Below, piece by piece: positions 6,644 to 11,292 of a stretch of DNA of 11,292 bases (positions are counted from its first letter, which is position 1; every line of letters starts with the position of its first letter). The position numbers were made by a program, and so were the translations under genes. Source of the stretch: Acidobacteriota bacterium (lineage in GTDB: Bacteria > Acidobacteriota > Terriglobia > Acidiferrales > UBA7541); assembly GCA_003224075.1 (NCBI GenBank), contig QHYF01000103.1, positions 412 to 11,703 of the forward strand. The letters are read 5' to 3'. The notes beneath the pieces are model-generated. The model was given only the letters and a program-made list of their open reading frames with translations. It made no database searches and was not told where the DNA came from.

Positions 6644-8207
6644 TCTTCGACTCCGATAATTGGATCAAGGCAGGGAGCAAATTCCCGAATTCAGCCAATT
6701 GCGACCGGCCGAAGGCAAAATAGACTTTGCTGTAGAGCGCATAGAGTTTGTCGTAGACGCGCTGCGCCGATACATCCGGCTGAAACACTTTATATTGCGG
6801 GCAGATTCTGTCCTGCGCTTCCTCGACGGACTTGAAAATGCCAGCGGCAAGAAAAGCAAAAATGGCCGAACCGAGGCTGACGACGTTTCCCGTCGGAACA
6901 AGCACGGGCCTGCCTAGCACATTCGCGTAAACTTGATTCAAGACGTCATTTTTCTGAGGAATGCCGCCTGCATTGATGACGCGGCGGACGGCGACGCCGT
7001 GCTCCTCCATGCGATCGAGGATCACCCGCGTGTGCAATGCCGTGCCCTCGATGGCCGCGAATAATTCGTCCTGCGCCGTGGTTTGCAGATTCCATCCGAA
7101 GGTGATGCCACGGAGGTTTGGGTTCACAAGCACGGTACGATCGCCGTTGTCCCAGGTCACGCGGAGCAAGCCGGTTTGTCCGGCGCGATAATTCTCAAGT
7201 CCACGGCTGAGAGTCTTTACGTCCGTGCCGGCGCGCGTGGCGATCGCTTGAAAAATATCGCCAACGGCAGAGAGGCCTGCTTCGATACCGGTGCGGAGGG
7301 GGTGCACGCTTCCCTGAACCACGCCGCATACACCGGGAACCAAACGCACGGATGGTGTGATCCCAATGATGCAGGTCGAGGTGCCGACGACGTTGACAAT
7401 ATCTTCGCTGCGACAGCCGGCGCCAATCGCATCCCAGTGCGCGTCGAAGGCACCGACAGGAATCGGGATACCCGCCTTTAAGCCCAGTTGTTCCGCCCAA
7501 TAAGCGGAGAGGTGGCCGGCAAGCTGATTCGAAGTCGCGAATTCACCGTCGATTTGTTCGCGCACGCCCGCCAGCAGGGGATCCACTTTGGTCAGGAAGT
7601 CCTCGGATGGCAAACCGCCTAGCGAAGCGTTCCAGAGCCACTTGTGCCCCATGGCACAGACGCTCCGCTTCACTTTCTTTGCCTCGGTGATGCCGCAAAG
7701 GGTTGCGGCGACCATGTCGCAGTGCTCGAAGGCGGACACGAATTCAGATCGCTTGGCGGGATTATGCCGGAGCCAGTGCAAGAGTTTCGAGAAACCCCAC
7801 TCCGAAGAATAAACACCGCCGCACCAATCGATGGCCGCAAGCTTTTCGCGATGCGCAACCTGCGTGATTTCGGCAGCCTCGGCCTTGGCGCGATGATCGC
7901 ACCACAAATAATAGTCATCGAGCGGCTGGAGATTTTTTCCGACGGGAATAACGGACGAACCGGTTGTATCCAGCGCGATGGCCAGGATTTGATCGGGGGA
8001 AGCTCCGGACTTCCGGACGGCCTCGCGTGTAGCAGCCGCCAATGCGCGCATGTGATCTTCGTGCGACTGCGTGGCGTGCTCGGGATCTTCGCGTTTGCGA
8101 TGGAGAGGATATTCAGCGATGGCCGAAGCCAGTAATCCCCGCTCGCTGTCAACGATGGAAACGCGAACGCTTAATGTCCCAAAATCTACGCCGGCAACGA
8201 CGGCCAT
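6624..8207 (-). CDS. araB: L-ribulokinase (FGGY carbohydrate kinase)
   Basis: A 527-residue FGGY-family kinase, best matched in mind to L-ribulokinase, which phosphorylates L-ribulose to L-ribulose 5-phosphate with ATP in the cytoplasm. Residues 5-21 hold the first phosphate-binding segment (AGVDFGTLSVRVSIVD); 77-86 the second (ALDTTGSSVI); DYYLWCDHRA at about 98-107 is typical of ribulokinases. Asp255 in VGAFDAHWDAIGAG fits the catalytic base. VNVVGTSTC (271-279) and NAGGIPQKND (412-421) are the ATP-domain signatures. The length is close to that of family members (566 in Escherichia coli). The ATG has GGAGAG about seven bases upstream. Between a sodium:sugar symporter and an aldose epimerase and with araD at the head of the operon, assignment as araB rather than xylulokinase or another FGGY kinase is well supported. 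Confidence 0.92.
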   Translation of the reverse strand: MAVVAGVDFGTLSVRVSIVDSERGLLASAIAEYPLHRKREDPEHATQSHEDHMRALAAATREAVRKSGASPDQILAIALDTTGSSVIPVGKNLQPLDDYYLWCDHRAKAEAAEITQVAHREKLAAIDWCGGVYSSEWGFSKLLHWLRHNPAKRSEFVSAFEHCDMVAATLCGITEAKKVKRSVCAMGHKWLWNASLGGLPSEDFLTKVDPLLAGVREQIDGEFATSNQLAGHLSAYWAEQLGLKAGIPIPVGAFDAHWDAIGAGCRSEDIVNVVGTSTCIIGITPSVRLVPGVCGVVQGSVHPLRTGIEAGLSAVGDIFQAIATRAGTDVKTLSRGLENYRAGQTGLLRVTWDNGDRTVLVNPNLRGITFGWNLQTTAQDELFAAIEGTALHTRVILDRMEEHGVAVRRVINAGGIPQKNDVLNQVYANVLGRPVLVPTGNVVSLGSAIFAFLAAGIFKSVEEAQDRICPQYKVFQPDVSAQRVYDKLYALYSKVYFAFGRSQLAEFGNLLPALIQLSESKIADAAY

Positions 8208-8266
8208 GAAGTCTCTCCGCTAGAATCCCTCGCACTTGTTCATTTTGTGGCGATGGACCGGTGCGC

Positions 8267-8482
8267 CTACGTCTTACGTCCGGGCGCAAATTTGACGCAG
8301 TAAATCAAGCCAAGAATCAGCAGCAGCGCACCCCACCAAACATTGGCATGCAGATTAAATAGAACCACGGGGTTGGCCGGTGGACGCACAATTTCCCAGA
8401 CCCCCGCGCCAAATATCAGAATCCCATTCACGAGCAGGGAGAGACCGATGAAGAACCAGATGGAAATCCCGCCTGCATGCAT
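8267..8482 (-). CDS. Small two-helix membrane protein of unknown function
   Basis: A 71-residue protein with two predicted membrane helices, about residues 7-29 (IWFFIGLSLLVNGILIFGAG) and 47-66, joined by a short loop with the motifs EIVRPPANP and LHANVWWG. The C-terminus is basic (FAPGRKT), so both ends probably face the cytoplasm. It follows the symporter gene by 19 nt and precedes araB by 59 nt on the same strand, so it is very likely transcribed with them. Its ribosome binding site is weak (AAAGG). Small helical-hairpin proteins beside solute carriers can be accessory subunits; here this is only a suggestion from position. I do not recognise the family, but the ordered length, the start and the clean hydrophobic pattern make it a genuine gene. 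Confidence 0.8.
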   Translation of the reverse strand: MHAGGISIWFFIGLSLLVNGILIFGAGVWEIVRPPANPVVLFNLHANVWWGALLLILGLIYCVKFAPGRKT

Positions 8483-8501
8483 ATTCGCCGCCTTTCTTTC
8501 G

Positions 8502-10205
8502 CTACCAGAAGAGAATGTTCGCCGCTACAAACAAGACCGCGACTACGGTGGCCCAGAAAGTAGGGCGATGATAGATCGGCACTTCCGCCTCGCGAGGAAT
8601 CGCGGTCACTCCATAAACGAGACCATTGAGCTCCGCGTCGCTCCTGGGTTTCGTCAGATAACTGACGGCAATGGTCACCACCACGCATACAATCCAAGAC
8701 CACAACGCGCGGTACATGTTTTCGGCCATGTCACGGGCATTGGCGGAAAGTGCGACGTAGCGCAGGGCTGCCGGATCCACCTTTACCCAAGCCCACATAC
8801 TGATCGAGGAAAGAGTTCCCGCAAGGAGTCCCCAGAATCCCCCGGGGCCGGTGGCGCGCTTCCATAACATGCCGAGGATGACGGTGCCGAAAAGCGGGGC
8901 GATGAAGAAACTGAAAAGAGCCTGAACGTAATCCATGATGCTCGCGAAGGACATCACCAGGTAGGCGGTGCCGACACTGATCAAGACACCAAGCACCGTG
9001 CACCAGCGGCCCATCGCAACATAATGAGCGTCGGATTCATTCTTCTTGAGCAAAGCGCGATAAATGTCATAGGTCCACACGGTGGTGAAGGCGCTTACGT
9101 TTCCCGCCATTCCGGACATGAAGCCGGCGATGAGCGCGGTGATTCCGAGCCCGAGAAGGCCGGGACCACAATAGCGCGCCAACATGAGCGGCAAGACTTC
9201 GTTGTAACTATGGCCCCCGGTTGCGAGTGCCGCCGTTTCCCCCGTCAGCTTCACGGGCAGGACCGCAAGCCCGAGAAGCCCGGGCAGAATAACAATGAAG
9301 GGGACCAACATTTTGAAAGTCGCGCCGATGATGGGCGCCATTTTTGCGGCGCGAAGATCCTTGGCGGAGAGAACGCGCTGCACGACAAGGAAATCGGTGG
9401 TCCAGTAGCCGAACGACAGGATCGCGCCGAGACCGAATACGATGCCGGTCCAATGGATGCCCATGGGATTGTCTTTGAAATTACCCAGGGTGGACCAGAG
9501 ATGCGTGTATTCCGCGGAAGCATTGCGCGCAATTTGCAGCCGCAGATTGCTCCAGCCGCCAGCTTCAACCAGACCCAGAATTGGGATCAGCAGCGCTCCC
9601 GCCCAAATCAGAATGAATTGCAACACTTCGTTGAAGATCGCGGAGCGCAATCCTCCGAGAGCGACGTAAACGGCAACGGTGGCCGAAGAAACCCAGATGC
9701 TGAAATGGATGTCCCACCCAAGAACGACTTTCAGGACGAGGGCCATCGAGTACATATTGATGCCGCTCATGAGCACGGTCATCAGGGCGAAAGAAACGGC
9801 GGAGAGCGCGCGGCTTGGCTCGCCGAAACGGAGTTTCAGGTAGCCTGGTACCGAGTGCGTTCTAGAAATGTAGTAAAACGGCATCATGACGATGCCGAGG
9901 AACAACATGGCGGGAATGGCGCCGATCCAATACCAGTGAGTGGCCAGGATTCCGTATTGGTAGGCAGCGGCGGCCCAGCCCATGAGCTCGAGCGAGCCAA
10001 GATTGGCCGAGAGGAAGCTCAAGCCCGCGATCCAAGCGGTCATCTCGCGGCCGGCCATAAAAAAATCTTCGCCAGTGCGGGACCGGCCGCGTAAGTACAT
10101 GCCAATGGTCAAGACCAAACCGAAATAGAAAACGATAATGGCGATATCAACTGTAGACAGATGCACAAGCGTCATCGGCACAGTCATCGCCACCGCTGCG
10201 ATCAT
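8502..10205 (-). CDS. Sodium:solute symporter (SSS family), probable L-arabinose transporter
   Basis: A 567-residue inner-membrane carrier of the sodium:solute symporter (SGLT-like) family with about 13-14 hydrophobic helices. Characteristic segments are FFMAGREMTAWIAGLSFLSA (48-67), YVALGGLRSAIFNEVLQF (180-197), FGYWTTDFLVVQRVLSAKD (265-283) and SGMAGNVSAFTTVWTYDIYR (364-383), the last bearing the hydroxyl residues of the usual sodium site before the DIYR end. The start is the ATG at 10205, overlapping the araD stop as ATGA, with GGGAG seven bases upstream; translation is therefore coupled to araD. The C-terminus (about 500-567) has a loop with Pro/Glu/Ile and a final helix. Substrate is inferred from the operon: L-arabinose or a related pentose brought in with Na+. 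Related carriers take up glucose, galactose or myo-inositol, so the exact sugar is not certain. Confidence 0.9.
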   Translation of the reverse strand: MIAAVAMTVPMTLVHLSTVDIAIIVFYFGLVLTIGMYLRGRSRTGEDFFMAGREMTAWIAGLSFLSANLGSLELMGWAAAAYQYGILATHWYWIGAIPAMLFLGIVMMPFYYISRTHSVPGYLKLRFGEPSRALSAVSFALMTVLMSGINMYSMALVLKVVLGWDIHFSIWVSSATVAVYVALGGLRSAIFNEVLQFILIWAGALLIPILGLVEAGGWSNLRLQIARNASAEYTHLWSTLGNFKDNPMGIHWTGIVFGLGAILSFGYWTTDFLVVQRVLSAKDLRAAKMAPIIGATFKMLVPFIVILPGLLGLAVLPVKLTGETAALATGGHSYNEVLPLMLARYCGPGLLGLGITALIAGFMSGMAGNVSAFTTVWTYDIYRALLKKNESDAHYVAMGRWCTVLGVLISVGTAYLVMSFASIMDYVQALFSFFIAPLFGTVILGMLWKRATGPGGFWGLLAGTLSSISMWAWVKVDPAALRYVALSANARDMAENMYRALWSWIVCVVVTIAVSYLTKPRSDAELNGLVYGVTAIPREAEVPIYHRPTFWATVVAVLFVAANILFW

Positions 10206-10906
10206 TTTTTCTCCCTGGGCTGCCCATAGTAGGCGCCCTTTCCGTGTTTTCTAAAGTAATGCTTGTCGTGAAGAAAGCGTCCAATGGCGCGCGCTTGTGG
10301 ATTAATGCCCAGAGTGAAGTAGGCCATGCGCGCGATGGACTCGAGAATGACGGCATTGTGAGCCGATGTTGCGGGATCCGCTCCCCAAGCAAAGGCGCCA
10401 TGATTGGCTACCAGCACCGCAGGGATCGCCGAATAATCCAGGTCACTAAACGCGCGCACAATGGCGTGACCGGTGTTTTCTTCATAATTTGAGGCGATCT
10501 CCGCATCTGTCATTTCTTCCGTGACGGGAACGGGGCCGTGGAAATAATCTGCGTGCGTGGTGCCGAAACACGGGATAGGGCGGCGCGCATGTGCCCAGGC
10601 TGTTGCATACTCCGAATGCGTATGACTGACGCCTCCGACGGAAGGAAATGACTTGTAAAGAATGAGGTGCGTGGGCAAATCCGAGGAAGGCCGCAACTTG
10701 CCTTCCACGACTTTTCCGTCCAAGTCCGTGACTACGAGGTCCATGGACTTCATTCGATCGTAGGGAACGCCACTGGGTTTGATGACGACCAGTGACTCTT
10801 TTCGAGAAATGCCGCTGGCGTTCCCGAAGGTGTAGAGCGCTAAGCCCTTGCGCACGAGCTCAAGGTTGGCTTCCAGCACCGCTTTGCGAAGATCAGGCAG
10901 CAGCAT
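10202..10906 (-). CDS. araD: L-ribulose-5-phosphate 4-epimerase
   Basis: A 234-residue class II aldolase-fold enzyme that converts L-ribulose 5-phosphate to D-xylulose 5-phosphate, delivering arabinose carbon to the pentose phosphate pathway. Zinc ligands are His95 and His97 (GVSHTHSEY) and His169 (VANHGAFAWG). Asp76 in SSDLPTH and Asp120 in TTHADYFHG are at the positions known for Escherichia coli AraD, and the C-terminal block DKHYFRKHGKGAYYGQ holds the catalytic tyrosine and histidine of the neighbouring subunit. The length (231 in Escherichia coli) is standard, so the start at 10906 is sound although no clear Shine-Dalgarno sequence is seen ahead of it (CACAAATTAAACG). It is the first gene after the operator region and overlaps the symporter by four bases. 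Confidence 0.95.
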   Translation of the reverse strand: MLLPDLRKAVLEANLELVRKGLALYTFGNASGISRKESLVVIKPSGVPYDRMKSMDLVVTDLDGKVVEGKLRPSSDLPTHLILYKSFPSVGGVSHTHSEYATAWAHARRPIPCFGTTHADYFHGPVPVTEEMTDAEIASNYEENTGHAIVRAFSDLDYSAIPAVLVANHGAFAWGADPATSAHNAVILESIARMAYFTLGINPQARAIGRFLHDKHYFRKHGKGAYYGQPREKK

Positions 10907-11080
10907 CGTTTAATTTGTGAGGATACGAAAAAAGAGTAGCCTTTGACTCGCGCATACTGCACCACCCAAGGCATTTTGGCATACTCGGCCACTTCCGGGA
11001 TATCCACGATGCTGGCACCGTCCGGCGACTTCGCGGGATGCCGAGCAAAACGGTAACATGCCTGAGGCGAGGGTGCCAAG
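10907..11080 (-). other. Long leader between the operator and araD
   Basis: About 174 nt separate the operator from the araD start. On the minus strand an open frame runs from a TTG at 11085 through this leader into araD out of frame (ends 10840). Its stretch VDIPEVAEYAKMPWVV and the following residues have codon choice like that of real genes. It could be a decayed gene end, a short leader peptide or chance. No clear promoter with good -35 and -10 hexamers, riboswitch fold or terminator was made out. Confidence 0.35.
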
Positions 11081-11094
11081 TGCAAACGCTTGCA
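11081..11094 (-). promoter_or_regulatory. LacI-family-type operator upstream of araD
   Basis: The 14 bases TGCAAACGCTTGCA fit the LacI/CcpA-type operator pattern TGNAANCGNTTNCA at every fixed position, with the central CG characteristic of that family. It lies in the control region of the arabinose operon, 175 nt before araD, and overlaps a second palindrome. I infer binding of a LacI-family (or AraR-like with LacI effector domain) repressor released by a sugar. The regulator itself is not in the window. Confidence 0.6.
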
Positions 11095-11103
11095 TACCTA
11101 TGC
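11092..11103. promoter_or_regulatory. Inverted repeat next to the operator
   Basis: GCATACCTATGC has two perfect 5-base arms (GCATA and TATGC) around two bases and shares its first three bases with the operator. It might be a second protein-binding half or part of the promoter; its role is unknown. Confidence 0.35.
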
Positions 11104-11127
11104 TAAGCGGATTCCAAGAAGAGGCGC

Positions 11128-11292
11128 CTAGGCATTGCTCTTGCCGGCGTCTCTGTCCAGGTAGTGCGTTTCACCTGCGGCCACGAGACGCTGCGCGGCG
11201 CTCTCCGCGGTAAGGTCTCGCTGCGGTGAGCCGAGCAATTCGTAACCAACCATGAATTTTTGGATAGTGGCGGAACGAAGAAGCGGAGGAAA
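11128..11292 (-). CDS. C-terminus of an unidentified protein upstream of the arabinose operon (partial)
   Basis: An open frame enters from the right edge on the minus strand and yields 54 residues before a TAG at 11128-11130, 34 nt before the LacI-type operator. Residues such as IQKFMVGYELLG and LTAESAAQRLVAAGETHYLD have gene-like codon use, so I take it as the end of a real gene. I do not recognise the family; the tail does not look like the end of the L-arabinose isomerase of Escherichia coli. It could be a regulator, a glycosidase or an isomerase of the arabinose system, but nothing visible decides this. An ATG within the frame could also start a 41-residue peptide, which is less likely. 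Confidence 0.5.
   Translation of the reverse strand, partial: FPPLLRSATIQKFMVGYELLGSPQRDLTAESAAQRLVAAGETHYLDRDAGKSNA

Noticed and set aside
9024..10094. Long plus-strand open frame (356 codons) opposite the symporter gene
   Set aside because: It is an antisense shadow: its product is rich in Gly, Arg, His, Glu and Gln with no fold pattern, while the minus-strand frame is a clear transporter.

Overview
The window (about 11.3 kb, moderately GC-rich) has two parts with opposite orientation. The left half (1-5131) is a plus-strand run of genes for exported proteins. The right half (5199-11292) is a minus-strand operon for L-arabinose catabolism. The sodium:solute symporter operon, the exported aldose 1-epimerase, the type II/IV pseudopilin with a typical LLPAVQKVRE stem and the NVN-repeat secreted proteins together suggest a soil-type Acidobacteriota bacterium. 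That assignment is inferred from gene style, not from a marker gene.

Left region. It begins with the C-terminus of an exported protein (3-185), followed by a broken gene for a similar small secreted protein (406-682, two frameshifts). Next come an intact exported penicillin-acylase-family Ntn hydrolase (852-3236) and an intact secreted protein with PNVNI/PSVNV motifs (3348-4031). The last gene encodes a pseudopilin-like protein whose reading frame breaks at 4505, so that it appears as two overlapping frames (4122-4508 and 4505-5131); the second part carries a canonical EF-hand. The C-termini of 3-185 and 3348-4031 can be aligned, and the signal-peptide regions of 406 and 3348 are close to identical over a short DNA stretch. 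This looks like a small expanding family of surface proteins around a periplasmic acylase.

Right region. Read on the minus strand from right to left the order is: the end of an unidentified gene (11128-11292); a control region with a near-palindromic LacI-type operator (11081-11094) and a long leader; araD (L-ribulose-5-phosphate 4-epimerase), which overlaps by 4 nt a sodium:sugar symporter; a 71-residue two-helix membrane protein; araB (L-ribulokinase); a small ORF of unknown nature; and an exported aldose 1-epimerase (galM-like). Together they would equilibrate arabinose anomers outside the cytoplasmic membrane, import the sugar with Na+, phosphorylate L-ribulose and epimerise it to D-xylulose 5-phosphate. 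No L-arabinose isomerase (araA) is visible, so this step must be encoded elsewhere.

The two halves converge in a 67-nt gap (5132-5198) with no convincing terminator. No tRNA, rRNA gene, CRISPR array, insertion sequence or attachment site was recognised.
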